From Enterobacter sp. C2 (GTDB taxonomy: Bacteria; Pseudomonadota; Gammaproteobacteria; Enterobacterales; Enterobacteriaceae), in assembly GCF_019880405.1 (NCBI RefSeq), contig NZ_CP082269.1, positions 3,410,001-3,474,000 of the forward strand: a stretch of 64,000 nucleotides of DNA, given 5' to 3'. A program made the position numbers and the translations under genes. Each line of letters begins with the position of its first letter. Positions within the stretch are counted from its first letter, which is position 1. This document shows, piece after piece, positions 46,307 through 55,864 of this stretch. The notes under the pieces were generated by a model, which searched no databases, had not been told where the DNA came from, and saw only the letters and a program-made list of their open reading frames with translations.

Positions 46307-48458
46307 GTTGCGCTTCCGCCTCGTCGAGTTTGCTCTTCAGGGTAACAAAATCCGGTTTGCCGCTGCCCAACACCGGCAACTGCTTCAGGAAACGGATATC
46401 ACGCGGCACGGCCAGCTCCGGCACGCCCTGCGCGCGCGCCTGCTTAAGCAACGTCTCACGGGTCAGCTCGCTGTCGGTGGTAAACATCACCAGCGCCTCG
46501 CCTTTGCTGGCGTCGCTTTTCACGACAGTAGCGTGCATTTTGTCCGGCGAGGCCATTAACGCCAGCTGCTCTACCATCTCCAGCGAGATCATCTCCCCGG
46601 CGATTTTGGCGAAGCGCTTGGCCCGGCCCTGGATCTGCACAAAGCCCTGCTCATCGAAGCGTACGATATCGCCGGTGTCATACCAGCCGGGCTCGAGTTC
46701 ACCCTCGGCGTTTTCTGCAGCCGGGCGCTCAAGTACGCCAGGATTCTCAACGCGCAGGTAGCCGGTCATGATATTCGGCCCCTTCAGCTGGAGCCTGCCG
46801 CCCTCTTCAATACCCGGTACCGCCATCAGGCGCGCATCCATGCCTGGGAGAATACGCCCCACCGTTCCCGGCTTCGCCGCCATCGGCACGTTGATGGAGA
46901 CCACCGGTGCACACTCGGTGACGCCGTAGCCCTCCAGTACACGCAGGCCGAACTTATCCTGCCAAAGCTGGCGGGTGCTCTCCTGCAGTTTTTCCGCCCC
47001 GGCGACCACGTAGCGCAGGCGGTAGAAGTCGTAAGGGTTGGCAAAGCGGGCGTAGTGCCCAAGGAAGGTGGAGGTGCCAAACAGCACGGTGCAGTTACGG
47101 TCGTAGACCAGCTCCGGCACAATACGGTAGTGCAGTGGGCTGGGATAGAGAAAGACCTCTGCCCCGGTCAGCAGCGGGGTAAAGAGCCCCACGGTAAGAC
47201 CAAAGGAGTGGAACAGCGGCAGGGCCGACATAAAGCGATCCCGGGCGGTAAAGTCCGCGATGGTCCGGATCTGCTCCACGTTGGCGAGAATGCTTTTATG
47301 GCTGTGCACCACCCCTTTTGGATTGCCCTCTGAACCGGAGGTAAAGAGCACCAGCGCGTCATCTTCTGGCTGCTGCGGTACCTGGGCGAGGTGCGGCATC
47401 AGCAGATGGCCGAAGATCCACAGCTTATCGGCGGTAGTGACTTCGCCTTTCAGATCTTCCAGATAGATCCAGCGCACCTGGGTCAGCTGCTCCGGCAGAT
47501 GCCAGAGCTTGCCCTTCTCCATAAACTGGCGGGAGGTAAAGATGGTTTTGATCTGTGCAGCGGTAATGGCGCTGCCCAGCCCCTTCACCCCGGCCGTGTA
47601 GTTCATCATTGCCGGAATACGTCCCCGGGCGATAGCACCGAATATCACCGCCGCCGCAATGCCCGCGTTCGGCAGCATCAGGCCAATTTTTTCGCCCTGG
47701 GCGCTGTATTTATCCAGGATGCGCGCCACAAACAGCGTTTTGGTCAGCAGCTTACGGTAGGTATCGGGTTTGAAATTGATATCTTCGACGCAGTTCTTGC
47801 CCGCGCCGTAGCGGTACTGCGCCGCCAGCAGGGCTTCAAACAGCGTTTCTCGCGGACGCACGGCCATGCGCGCTTCCATCATAATCTGATGCAGCATCTC
47901 GCCCGCCAGCCTGCGGCGATCGCGGGCGCGTGGCGCTTCCGGCATCGGCAGCTGCGTCGGCGGCAGAATATGCAGCCTAATACGTGGGAAGAGGCGCTGC
48001 TTCACCAGCCCCTTCAGGCGGCTGAAGAAGGTCAGCTCCGCGCCTTCGATGCGCACCGGGATCACCGTTGCGCGCGATTTAGCCGCCACAAAGGCCGCCC
48101 CGTCATAAATCTTCATCAGCGAGCCGGAGACGGAGATACGCCCCTCGGGGAAGATCACCACTGGTCGCCCGCTCTCGATCAGCCGCACCAGCTGCTTGAT
48201 CGACATCGGTTTAGTGGGATCGAGGGGGACAAAGTCGATCAGGTTCGACAGAGCGCGCATGTACCAGCTCTGGCTAATTGAGGTGTAGACCGCAAATACC
48301 GGACGCCCCGGTAAGAACAGGGCCAGTAGAATACCGTCAATAAAGGAGACGTGGTTGGGGGTAATAAGGACGCGCTCGCCGCTCAGCGCCTGCGTATTGC
48401 CTGTGAGCTCTACGCGATAAAGCAGACGGAAGAGGGTACGGAAAAATCCCAGCATCAT
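46299..48458 (-). CDS. aas: Bifunctional acyl-ACP synthetase/2-acyl-GPE acyltransferase Aas
   Basis: A 719-residue fusion: an N-terminal PlsC-type acyltransferase (about 20-190, with NHVSFIDG, the HX4D motif, and EGRISVSG) and a C-terminal AMP-binding acyl-ACP synthetase (about 230-700, with [18 protein letters not shown]). It reacylates lysophospholipids using acyl-ACP. The start may be either of two adjacent ATG codons (MML), with no clear Shine-Dalgarno to choose. It is first of aas-lplT. Confidence 0.95.
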   Translation of the reverse strand: MMLGFFRTLFRLLYRVELTGNTQALSGERVLITPNHVSFIDGILLALFLPGRPVFAVYTSISQSWYMRALSNLIDFVPLDPTKPMSIKQLVRLIESGRPVVIFPEGRISVSGSLMKIYDGAAFVAAKSRATVIPVRIEGAELTFFSRLKGLVKQRLFPRIRLHILPPTQLPMPEAPRARDRRRLAGEMLHQIMMEARMAVRPRETLFEALLAAQYRYGAGKNCVEDINFKPDTYRKLLTKTLFVARILDKYSAQGEKIGLMLPNAGIAAAVIFGAIARGRIPAMMNYTAGVKGLGSAITAAQIKTIFTSRQFMEKGKLWHLPEQLTQVRWIYLEDLKGEVTTADKLWIFGHLLMPHLAQVPQQPEDDALVLFTSGSEGNPKGVVHSHKSILANVEQIRTIADFTARDRFMSALPLFHSFGLTVGLFTPLLTGAEVFLYPSPLHYRIVPELVYDRNCTVLFGTSTFLGHYARFANPYDFYRLRYVVAGAEKLQESTRQLWQDKFGLRVLEGYGVTECAPVVSINVPMAAKPGTVGRILPGMDARLMAVPGIEEGGRLQLKGPNIMTGYLRVENPGVLERPAAENAEGELEPGWYDTGDIVRFDEQGFVQIQGRAKRFAKIAGEMISLEMVEQLALMASPDKMHATVVKSDASKGEALVMFTTDSELTRETLLKQARAQGVPELAVPRDIRFLKQLPVLGSGKPDFVTLKSKLDEAEAQHA

Positions 48459-48539
48459 TAACTTCCTGTGTCAGTCGTTCGGGTATGGCAGATTGTGGCA
48501 GATTACACGAGAAGTGTAGCGGGCGGCAAAATCGAGGCG

Positions 48540-48624
48540 AAAAAAAACCTGCGCATCCGCGCAGGTTGGTGCAAAAAGTGAGTACTCTAAACGTACTGAA
48601 ATCTCACCAATCAATACCTCTGGG
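48540..48624 (-). ncRNA. omrA: Omr-type small RNA (OmrA-like, single copy)
   Basis: The minus strand reads CCCAGAGGTATTGATTGGTG from 48624 and ends at CCTGCGCGGATGCGCAGG followed by eight T, about 85 nucleotides. Both ends are near identical to OmrA and OmrB of E. coli; the end CACCAACCTGCGCGG is closer to OmrA. Known Omr RNAs are OmpR-activated and, with Hfq, repress outer-membrane protein messages such as those for TonB-dependent receptors and OmpT, through the conserved 5' end. Only one copy is present between aas and galR, where E. coli has two. Confidence 0.94.
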
Positions 48625-48844
48625 ATCTTGATTGTGGCTCCTCGCCCCTGTGGATGCCAGGGAACAATCGCAACAGCTCATCGCAAAGTGTAACTAAAGG
48701 TTTGAATTACCCTTTTTCTGTTTTATTTGCCTGATAACAACAGTGTAACGGTTTCACACTGCACATGCGCTTTGGCTCACGTTTGCGCACTTCAGAAAAG
48801 CAAGAGCCTTGAACCTGCCGCACTTTTCCGCAACACTTAACCAG

Positions 48845-48860
48845 GTGTAAACGCTTACCC
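48845..48860 (+). promoter_or_regulatory. GalR operator upstream of galR
   Basis: GTGTAAACGCTTACCC matches the GalR/GalS operator GTGKAANCGNTTMCAC at all but two of its end positions. It lies 17 bases before the galR ATG, as expected for autoregulation. Confidence 0.7.
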
Positions 48861-48877
48861 ATCAGAGAAGGTTCAGA

Positions 48878-49885
48878 ATGGCGACCATAAAGGATGTTGC
48901 AAAACTCGCAGGTGTCTCCGTCGCCACGGTGTCGCGCGTCATTAACAGTTCCCCTAAAGCCAGCGACGCCTCCCGGCAGGCGGTGCAGAGCGCCATGGCG
49001 TCACTCAACTACCATCCCAACGCCAACGCCCGCGCGCTGGCGCAGCAGTCAACGGAGACCCTCGGCCTGGTGGTTGGCGATGTCTCCGATCCCTTTTTCG
49101 GGGCCATGGTCAAAGCCGTAGAGCAGGTGGCCTACCATACCGGTAACTTTTTACTGATTGGTAACGGCTACCATAATGAACAGAAAGAGCGGCGCGCCAT
49201 TGAGCAGCTGATGCGCCACCGCTGCGCGGCGCTGGTGGTGCACGCGAAAAGCATTCCCAATGACGATTTAGCCGCACTGATGGATCAGATGCCCGGCATG
49301 GTGCTGATCAACCGGATCCTGCCCGGCTACGAGCAGCGCTGCGTGGCGCTGGACGATCGCTATGGCGCATGGCTGGCGACGCGACATCTTATCCAGCAGG
49401 GACATACCAAAATTGGCTATCTCTGCTCTAATCATGCCATCTCCGATGCGGAAGATCGCCTCCAGGGCTATTACGATGCCCTACGGGAGAACGGCCTGCC
49501 CTGTAACGACAGGCTGGTGACCTGGGGCGAGCCGGATGAGAGCGGCGGCGAGCAGGCAATGACCGAGCTGCTCGGGCGTGGCAGGCACTTTACCGCCGTT
49601 GCCTGCTATAACGACTCAATGGCCGCCGGGGCGATGGGCGTTTTAAACGATAACGGCATTGAGGTGCCGGGTGAGATCTCGCTGATTGGCTTTGATGACG
49701 TGCTGATCTCCCGCTACGTCCGTCCACGCCTGACCACCGTGCGTTACCCGATCGTGACGATGGCAACCCAGGCCGCAGAGCTGGCGCTGGCGCTGGCGAA
49801 AGAGCAGCCCCTGCCGGAGATCACTCACCTCTTTAGCCCAACGCTGGTGCGCCGTCACTCGGTAGGTACGCCGCAGGAGAGCTAA
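48878..49885 (+). CDS. galR: Galactose operon repressor GalR
   Basis: A 335-residue LacI/GalR-family repressor. The DNA-binding domain is residues 2-56 (ATIKDVAKLAGVSVATVSRV with the hinge NANARALAQQ), then a periplasmic-binding-like effector domain that binds galactose in relatives. Assignment as GalR and not GalS rests on position between the Omr sRNA and lysA. The C-terminus is about eight residues shorter than I recall for E. coli GalR. It ends overlapping the convergent acetyltransferase by four bases. Confidence 0.93.
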   Translation: MATIKDVAKLAGVSVATVSRVINSSPKASDASRQAVQSAMASLNYHPNANARALAQQSTETLGLVVGDVSDPFFGAMVKAVEQVAYHTGNFLLIGNGYHNEQKERRAIEQLMRHRCAALVVHAKSIPNDDLAALMDQMPGMVLINRILPGYEQRCVALDDRYGAWLATRHLIQQGHTKIGYLCSNHAISDAEDRLQGYYDALRENGLPCNDRLVTWGEPDESGGEQAMTELLGRGRHFTAVACYNDSMAAGAMGVLNDNGIEVPGEISLIGFDDVLISRYVRPRLTTVRYPIVTMATQAAELALALAKEQPLPEITHLFSPTLVRRHSVGTPQES

Positions 49886-50337
49886 AGCGCGCAGCGGTAG
49901 AGATGCACCGTGGTGGCCGGGTAGTCCAGCCCGTCACCGATATAGTGCCAGCCAAAGCGCTCGTAAAAATCGCGACAGGCAGAGTAGAGATGCAGCTGGG
50001 TAAAACCCCTTTCGCGGGCGTAATCCTTCACGTGCTGCTGAAGCCTGCCCGCGAGCCCCTGCCCGCGCGCGGCCTCATCGACATACAGCGCCGCCAGCCA
50101 CGGCCAGAGATCCTGGCGGCTGATGAGATCGCAGCGCCAGAGCCCCACCGTGCCCAGCAGCCTCCCGCCTTCGGTGGCAATAAACGTAACAGGCAACGCC
50201 TCAGGCTGCTGGCTGTGGGCAACCACGCTGGCAAAAAAATCGCGTGACAGCGTGTCGCCAAAGGCCTGCCACAGCCAGTCGGTTACCTGGTCCGCAAAGT
50301 GCGGCGCGTCGTACAGAGGCAGGATCTTCACGCTCAT
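49882..50337 (-). CDS. GNAT-family N-acetyltransferase
   Basis: A 151-residue single-domain GNAT. The acetyl-CoA pyrophosphate loop is visible in ALYVDEAARGQGLAGRL (about 87-103), followed by a beta-bulge region LHLYSACRDFYERFGW. The substrate is not evident. It starts 4 bases after the lysA stop, on the same strand, so it is probably translated from the lysA transcript; its stop overlaps the galR stop region by four bases. I do not recall it at this place in E. coli K-12, so this is an accessory member of an otherwise conserved interval. Confidence 0.85.
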   Translation of the reverse strand: MSVKILPLYDAPHFADQVTDWLWQAFGDTLSRDFFASVVAHSQQPEALPVTFIATEGGRLLGTVGLWRCDLISRQDLWPWLAALYVDEAARGQGLAGRLQQHVKDYARERGFTQLHLYSACRDFYERFGWHYIGDGLDYPATTVHLYRCAL

Positions 50338-50341
50338 CGTC

Positions 50342-51604
50342 TTACAGCAGCTCCAGCGCCAGCAGCTCGTCGATGGTCTGCCGACGGCGGATCAGCCGCG
50401 CCGCGCCGTTGTCAAACAGCACCTCCGGCAGCAGCGGACGGCTGTTATAGTTAGATGACATCGATGCGCCATAGGCCCCGGTATCATGCAGCACCAGGTA
50501 ATCTCCCGGCACAACCGCAGGCAGGGCGCGAGTTTCAACTTCCCCGCCCGCCTGCTGAGTAAAGACGTCTCCGGATTCACACAGCGGACCGGCCACCACG
50601 GTATCGATAAGCGGCTCAGCCGCCAGATCGCGGCCGTCTGCTGCCAGAGCGCTGATGTGGTGATAGCTGCCGTACATTGCCGGGCGCATCAGGTCGTTAA
50701 AACCGGCGTCGATCAGCACAAAGTGACGGCTGCCCATCGCTTTGACGCTGCGCACCTGCGCCACCAGCACGCCGGATTCGGCTACCAGGAAACGTCCCGG
50801 CTCGATCTCCAGCTTCACCGGATGCCCCAGGTGGGCGGCAATTTTTTCCCGGGCGCTGTTCCACAGGCCAAAGTAGTGATCGGTGTCAATCGCCTCTTCC
50901 CCTTCACGATAGGGGATCGACAGCCCGCCGCCGGCGGAGATCGCCTCCAGATCCTGGCCGAACTCAACGACCTGGCTGACCATCGCGCCACATACCTGCT
51001 CAAGGTGGCCATAGTCCACGCCGGAGCCGATATGCATATGAATGCCCACCAGCTTAAGCTGGTAGCGCTGCATGACCTCCAGCGCAGCGGGGAGATCGCT
51101 GTACCAGATCCCGTGCTTGCTGTTCTCGCCACCGGTATTGGTTTTCTGGCTGTGACCGTGGCCGAAGCCAGGGTTAACCCGCAGCCAGACGCGGTGGCCC
51201 GGAGAGACCTCCCCCAGCTGGGCCAGCATATCTACCGATCCCGCGTTAACCGGGATCTGTAGCTCATGCACGCGAGCCATCGTCGGGGGATCGATCACAT
51301 CGGCGGTAAAGACGATCTCATCCGCACCGTTCTGCGGCTGATAGCCTGCCGCCAGCGCACGTTCGATCTCGCCCAGCGATACCGAATCCACCTTGACGCC
51401 CTGCTCGCGCATCAGATGCAGAATATGAATATTGGAGCACGCCTTCTGGGCGAAACGCACCACGTCAAACTGAGCCAGCTGGGCAATACGGCGGCGGATA
51501 ATCCCGGCATCGTAGGCCCAGACCGGGCAGCCAAATTCAGTCACCAGGCTGTGCAGGTTGGCGGCAGTGAGCGCGGTATCGGTGTTATTTAACGGACGTG
51601 GCAT
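50342..51604 (-). CDS. lysA: Diaminopimelate decarboxylase LysA
   Basis: A 420-residue PLP-dependent alanine-racemase-fold enzyme that decarboxylates meso-diaminopimelate to L-lysine. The PLP lysine lies in VRFAQKACSNIHIL near 54; the GGGLSIPY, EPGRFLV and CESGDVFTQ motifs complete the site. I start at ATG 51604 (MPRPLNNTD), with GGAG 8 bases upstream and the E. coli length; six further codons to 51622 are unlikely. It is divergent from lysR, its activator. Confidence 0.96.
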   Translation of the reverse strand: MPRPLNNTDTALTAANLHSLVTEFGCPVWAYDAGIIRRRIAQLAQFDVVRFAQKACSNIHILHLMREQGVKVDSVSLGEIERALAAGYQPQNGADEIVFTADVIDPPTMARVHELQIPVNAGSVDMLAQLGEVSPGHRVWLRVNPGFGHGHSQKTNTGGENSKHGIWYSDLPAALEVMQRYQLKLVGIHMHIGSGVDYGHLEQVCGAMVSQVVEFGQDLEAISAGGGLSIPYREGEEAIDTDHYFGLWNSAREKIAAHLGHPVKLEIEPGRFLVAESGVLVAQVRSVKAMGSRHFVLIDAGFNDLMRPAMYGSYHHISALAADGRDLAAEPLIDTVVAGPLCESGDVFTQQAGGEVETRALPAVVPGDYLVLHDTGAYGASMSSNYNSRPLLPEVLFDNGAARLIRRRQTIDELLALELL

Positions 51605-51717
51605 GGCGAACTCCATAATCATTTTTTTCTATTACGCCACAGGCCAAAAGGAATAAAAAATATCGTTATGTTACGATTCTATTCATATCTGATATACCTT
51701 GTGTCGCAGGAAAGCCT

Positions 51718-52644
51718 ATGCCCGCCGTTAACCTTCGTCATATCGAAATTTTCCACGCCGTAATGACCGCCGGAAACCTGACCGAGGCCGCGCGTTTGCT
51801 GCATACCTCGCAGCCCACCGTGAGCCGGGAGCTGGCGCGCTTTGAAAAGGTGATTGGCCTGACGCTGTTTGAACGCTCGCGGGGGCGGCTACACCCTACG
51901 GTGCAGGGCCTGCGCCTGTTTGAAGAGGTACAGCGCTCGTGGTACGGCCTGGATCGCATCGTCAGCGCCGCCGAAAGCCTGCGAGAGTTCCGCCAGGGCG
52001 AGCTGTCTATCGTCTGCCTGCCGGTCTTCTCTCAGTCGTTTCTACCCCTACTGCTGCAACCCTTTCTTGCCCGCTACCCGGAGGTGAGCCTCAACGTGGT
52101 GCCGCAGGAGTCGCCGTTGCTGGAGGAGTGGCTCTCTGCCCAGCGTCATGACCTCGGCCTGACCGAAACCCTGAGCACCCCCGCCGGGACCGAACGCACG
52201 CCGCTGCTGACTCTCAACGAGGTGTGCGTCCTGCCCGCCGGACATCCGCTGGCGCAGCGCAAGGTGCTTACTCCCCAGGATTTCCAGGGTGAGAACTACA
52301 TTAGCCTGTCGCGCTCGGACAGCTATCGTCAGCTGCTGGATGCCCTGTTCAGTGAGCACCAGGTGAAACGCCGCATGGTAGTAGAGACCCACAGCGCCGC
52401 CAGCGTCTGCGCGATGGTTCGCGCCGGTGTCGGGGTGTCGGTGGTTAACCCGCTCACCGCCCTCGACTATGCCAGCAGCGGGGTGGTGGTCAGACCCTTC
52501 AGCATCGCCGTGCCCTTTACCGTCAGCCTGATCCGCCCCCTGCACCGCCCCGCCTCTGCGCTGGTGGATGCCTTCTCCGCCCATTTACAGCAGGCGGTGT
52601 CGCGCATTATCGCGCCGTTAGAAGCGGTGCTGGCAGAGCGTTAG
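51718..52644 (+). CDS. lysR: LysR, activator of lysA
   Basis: A 308-residue LysR-type regulator, the founder of the family. The helix-turn-helix is in residues 15-40 ([25 protein letters not shown]) and the rest is a two-lobed effector domain. It is known to activate lysA in response to diaminopimelate and to repress itself. The 113 bases between lysR and lysA must hold the shared operator; I did not delimit it. It overlaps the convergent ygeA end by four bases. Confidence 0.94.
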   Translation: MPAVNLRHIEIFHAVMTAGNLTEAARLLHTSQPTVSRELARFEKVIGLTLFERSRGRLHPTVQGLRLFEEVQRSWYGLDRIVSAAESLREFRQGELSIVCLPVFSQSFLPLLLQPFLARYPEVSLNVVPQESPLLEEWLSAQRHDLGLTETLSTPAGTERTPLLTLNEVCVLPAGHPLAQRKVLTPQDFQGENYISLSRSDSYRQLLDALFSEHQVKRRMVVETHSAASVCAMVRAGVGVSVVNPLTALDYASSGVVVRPFSIAVPFTVSLIRPLHRPASALVDAFSAHLQQAVSRIIAPLEAVLAER

Positions 52645-53333
52645 TCCAGCATAAAGTCGACGACGTCGGCGGCGTGAAGCGCGGCGGTATCAAACACCGG
52701 GATCGGGCTTTGATCCTGAGAGACAAGCAGGCCAATCTCGGTGCAGCCGAAGATCACCCCCTCCGCCCCCTGATTCGCCATCCGCGCGATCAGATCGATA
52801 AAGTAAGCCCGCGACGGTTCGCTAAAAGTGCCCAGGCAGAGCTCGTCAAAGATGATCTGGTTAACCCTGGCGCGATCCTCATCGTCCGGAACGCAGGTCT
52901 CAATGCCGTGGGCGTCACGCATCCGCCCGCGGTAGAAATCCTGCTCCATGGTGTAACGGGTGCCCAGCAGTGCCACCTGTTGCAGGTTGGCTTTCTGGAT
53001 CGCCCGGGCGGTGGCGTCGGCGATGTGCAAAAACGGCACGCTGCAACGATCTTCGATCTGACTGGCAACCTTGTGCATGGTGTTGGTGCAGAGCACGATC
53101 CCTTCGGCACCGACGCGCTCAAGCCCTGCGGCAGCGCTGGCAAGTATCTCGCCCGCCCGGTCCCAGTCGCCGCTCGACTGGCAGGCCTCAATATCATGAA
53201 AATCGACGCTGTGCAGCAGCAGGCTGGCGGAGTGCAGCCCACCCAGCCGGGCCTTTATTCCTTCATTAATCAGACGGTAGTAGGGAATGGTTGATTCCCA
53301 GCTCATGCCGCCCAGCAGCCCTATCGTTTTCAT
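52641..53333 (-). CDS. ygeA: Asp/Glu-type amino-acid racemase YgeA
   Basis: A 230-residue PLP-independent racemase of the aspartate/glutamate family. The two catalytic cysteines are in [11 protein letters not shown] and [12 protein letters not shown]. coli YgeA acts on several amino acids, notably homoserine. Its stop overlaps lysR by four bases. The 148 bases to kdgF on the right hold the KdgR box for that gene. In E. coli the next gene on this side is araE. Confidence 0.92.
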   Translation of the reverse strand: MKTIGLLGGMSWESTIPYYRLINEGIKARLGGLHSASLLLHSVDFHDIEACQSSGDWDRAGEILASAAAGLERVGAEGIVLCTNTMHKVASQIEDRCSVPFLHIADATARAIQKANLQQVALLGTRYTMEQDFYRGRMRDAHGIETCVPDDEDRARVNQIIFDELCLGTFSEPSRAYFIDLIARMANQGAEGVIFGCTEIGLLVSQDQSPIPVFDTAALHAADVVDFMLD

Positions 53334-53432
53334 CGTATCTCTCCCCTGTTATCCGCCCGTGAAAGCAAACTTGTGATCGACTTTCCACTTATTAGGCGTC
53401 GCGTTTCTTTTTAACGCCAGCTGATATAAATT

Positions 53433-53453
53433 TAATGAAACATTGTTTTACTC
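53433..53453 (+). promoter_or_regulatory. KdgR-type operator upstream of kdgF
   Basis: The core AATGAAACATTGTTTTA matches the KdgR box AAATRAAACRYTGTTTYATTT, as I remember it, at 18 of 21 positions. It lies about 30 bases before the kdgF ATG. Confidence 0.78.
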
Positions 53454-53481
53454 TTAAACTATTTTACTACAGGACGCTCTC

Positions 53482-53808
53482 ATGTTTACTTTCCACCAGC
53501 AGACCCAGCTCGACGATCTGGGCAATGGCGTTACCCGACGCATTCTGGCCCATGCAGGCAAAATGATGGCGGTAGAGGTAAATTTTAGCGAAGGCGCGGT
53601 TGGCCCGCTGCATAACCACCCTCATGAACAGCTTACCTATGTTTTATCCGGCGAGTTTGAATTTACCATTGGCGATGAGAAACATATCGTTCGCGCCGGA
53701 GACACCCTCTATAAAGAGCCAAACATTGTGCACGGCTGCGTCTGCTTAAAAGCCGGCACCCTGCTCGATACCTTTACGCCGGTGCGTGAGGATTTCCTCA
53801 CAGCGTAA
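53482..53808 (+). CDS. kdgF: Pectin degradation cupin KdgF
   Basis: A 108-residue single-domain cupin. The first metal motif is His44/His46/His48 in PLHNHPHEQLTYVLSG, the second His84 in NIVHGC. Known KdgF converts the unsaturated galacturonate monomer released by oligogalacturonate lyase to the linear 5-keto-4-deoxyuronate. It is preceded by a KdgR box and followed by a terminator, so it forms its own transcript at the head of the oligogalacturonide locus. In pectinolytic relatives it is often linked to kdu and tog genes. Confidence 0.92.
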   Translation: MFTFHQQTQLDDLGNGVTRRILAHAGKMMAVEVNFSEGAVGPLHNHPHEQLTYVLSGEFEFTIGDEKHIVRAGDTLYKEPNIVHGCVCLKAGTLLDTFTPVREDFLTA

Positions 53809-53831
53809 CCGTTAACGATACCTGTTAAAAA

Positions 53832-53857
53832 GCCCTCCGCCGCGAGGGCATTTTTAT
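53832..53857 (+). terminator. Terminator of kdgF
   Basis: GCCCTC / GAGGGC stem with a 6-base loop and a run of T. Confidence 0.88.
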
Positions 53858-53942
53858 TTATACCAAATCATTAGCGGGTTAATCATTCATTTATCCAGGC
53901 ACTTACCCCGCGCGCTCACGGGAAATGTCACCTGGCTCACCT

Positions 53943-53963
53943 TATTGAAACGTCGTTTCGACT
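53943..53963 (+). promoter_or_regulatory. KdgR-type operator 1 upstream of togM
   Basis: TTGAAACGTCGTTTCGA, with the 13-base palindrome GAAACGTCGTTTC, matches the KdgR box at about 15 of 21 positions. A partial CRP-like half (TCACA) is adjacent. Confidence 0.6.
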
Positions 53964-54018
53964 TTGATCACATTTCCATAATTAATCGAATGACGCAGAA
54001 ATAAATCGCAATAAGATA

Positions 54019-54039
54019 AATTAAAACACCGTTTTAAAA
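54019..54039 (+). promoter_or_regulatory. KdgR-type operator 2 upstream of togM
   Basis: TTAAAACACCGTTTTAA, a perfect 7-base inverted repeat around ACC, matches the KdgR box at about 16 of 21 positions, 27 bases before the togM ATG. Confidence 0.62.
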
Positions 54040-54066
54040 AGCACTCATACACCCAGGCAGGTATAT

Positions 54067-54957
54067 ATGAATGAAAACAGACTGCTGGGATTGGCCTGGA
54101 TATCGCCCTATATCATCGGGTTGATCGTCTTTACGGCCTTTCCCTTCGTTTCCTCGTTTTTCCTCAGTTTTACTGAGTATGACTTAATGAGTCCGCCAGT
54201 ATTTAACGGGATTGAAAACTACCGTTACATGCTGACCGAAGACTCCCTGTTCTGGAAATCGATGGGCGTCACCTTTGCCTACGTCTTTTTAACTATCCCG
54301 CTGAAGCTCGCCTTCGCGCTGGGGATTGCTTTTGTTCTTAACTTTAAATTACGCGGCATCGGGTTCTTCCGTACCGCCTACTACATTCCATCCATCCTGG
54401 GCAGCTCCGTCGCTATCGCTGTGCTGTGGCGTGCGCTGTTTGCTATCGACGGACTGCTGAACAGCTTTATCGGCGTTTTTGGTCTCGATCCGGTGAACTG
54501 GCTGGGCGAGCCGTCGCTGGCGTTGATGTCCGTGACCCTGCTGCGCGTCTGGCAGTTTGGTTCCGCGATGGTAATCTTCCTCGCCGCGCTGCAAAACGTG
54601 CCTCAGTCGCAGTATGAGGCGGCGATGATCGACGGCGCGTCGAAGTGGCAGATGTTTATTAAAGTGACCGTGCCGCTGATTACGCCGGTGATCTTCTTCA
54701 ACTTCATTATGCAGACCACCCAGGCGTTCCAGGAGTTTACCGGCCCGTACGTCATTACCGGCGGCGGCCCGACCTACTACACCTATCTCTTCTCGCTCTA
54801 CATCTACGACACCGCCTTTAAGTATTTCGATATGGGCTACGGCGCGGCGCTGGCGTGGGTACTGTTCCTGGTGGTGGCCGTCTTCGCCTCCATTGCCTTT
54901 AAGTCATCAAAATACTGGGTCTTCTACTCCGCCGATAAGGGAGGCAAAAATGGCTGA
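54067..54957 (+). CDS. togM: Oligogalacturonide ABC transporter permease TogM
   Basis: A 296-residue MalF/UgpA-type permease with six predicted helices. The EAA loop that contacts the ATPase is EAAMIDGASKWQMFIKVTVP. Known TogMNAB of Dickeya imports oligogalacturonides; the context here (kdgF, kduI, kduD, ogl) supports the same substrate. It is the first gene of togMNAB, overlapping togN by 8 bases. Two KdgR-type boxes precede it. Confidence 0.9.
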   Translation: MNENRLLGLAWISPYIIGLIVFTAFPFVSSFFLSFTEYDLMSPPVFNGIENYRYMLTEDSLFWKSMGVTFAYVFLTIPLKLAFALGIAFVLNFKLRGIGFFRTAYYIPSILGSSVAIAVLWRALFAIDGLLNSFIGVFGLDPVNWLGEPSLALMSVTLLRVWQFGSAMVIFLAALQNVPQSQYEAAMIDGASKWQMFIKVTVPLITPVIFFNFIMQTTQAFQEFTGPYVITGGGPTYYTYLFSLYIYDTAFKYFDMGYGAALAWVLFLVVAVFASIAFKSSKYWVFYSADKGGKNG

Positions 54958-55852
54958 CGTTCAACAAATTTCCACGGCAAGAAGCATCGCTGACCAGGAA
55001 GTCGCGCGTACCTTGCGTAAAGAGAAGATCAACGCCAGCATCCGCTACGTGATCCTGCTGTTTGTTGGCCTGCTGATGCTCTACCCACTGGTGTGGATGT
55101 TCTCGGCGGCGTTTAAGCCTAACCACGAGATCTTCACCACCCTGAGCCTGTGGCCGGCAAACGCCACCTGGGATGGCTTTATCAACGGCTGGAAAACCGG
55201 TACCGAGTATAACTTTGGCCATTACATGCTGAACACCTTCAAGTATGTGATCCCGAAAGTGATCCTGACCATTATCTCCTCCACCATCGTGGCCTACGGC
55301 TTTGCCCGCTTCGAGATCCCGTGGAAGAAGTTTTGGTTCGCCACGCTGATCACCACCATGCTGCTGCCAAGCACCGTGCTGCTGATCCCGCAGTACCTGA
55401 TGTTCCGTGAGATGGGCATGCTCAACAGCTATATGCCGCTCTATCTGCCGCTGGCCTTTGCAACCCAGGGCTTCTTCGTCTTCATGCTGATCCAGTTCCT
55501 GCGCGGCGTGCCGCGTGACATGGAAGAGGCGGCGCAGATCGACGGCTGTAACTCTGCTCAGGTGCTCTGGTACGTGGTGGTGCCGATCCTGAAACCGGCG
55601 ATTATCTCTGTGGCGCTGTTCCAGTTCATGTGGTCGATGAACGACTTTATCGGCCCGCTGATCTACGTCTACAGCGTGGATAAGTACCCGATTGCCCTGG
55701 CGCTGAAAATGTCCATCGACGTGACCGAAGGCGCGCCATGGAACGAAATTCTGGCAATGGCGAGTATCTCCATTCTGCCGTCCATCATTGTCTTCTTCCT
55801 GGCTCAACGCTACTTCGTACAGGGCGTAACCAGCAGCGGAATTAAAGGTTAA
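54950..55852 (+). CDS. togN: Oligogalacturonide ABC transporter permease TogN
   Basis: A 300-residue MalG-type permease with six helices and the EAA loop EEAAQIDGCNSAQVLWYVVVP. The start is ATG 54950 (MADVQQIST), with AGGGAGG upstream, overlapping the togM stop; an upstream frame to 54893 is an accident. It pairs with TogM across the inner membrane and is followed by togA after 12 bases. The C-terminus VTSSGIKG is typical of this permease class. Confidence 0.9.
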   Translation: MADVQQISTARSIADQEVARTLRKEKINASIRYVILLFVGLLMLYPLVWMFSAAFKPNHEIFTTLSLWPANATWDGFINGWKTGTEYNFGHYMLNTFKYVIPKVILTIISSTIVAYGFARFEIPWKKFWFATLITTMLLPSTVLLIPQYLMFREMGMLNSYMPLYLPLAFATQGFFVFMLIQFLRGVPRDMEEAAQIDGCNSAQVLWYVVVPILKPAIISVALFQFMWSMNDFIGPLIYVYSVDKYPIALALKMSIDVTEGAPWNEILAMASISILPSIIVFFLAQRYFVQGVTSSGIKG

Positions 55853-55864
55853 GAGGGAAATATC

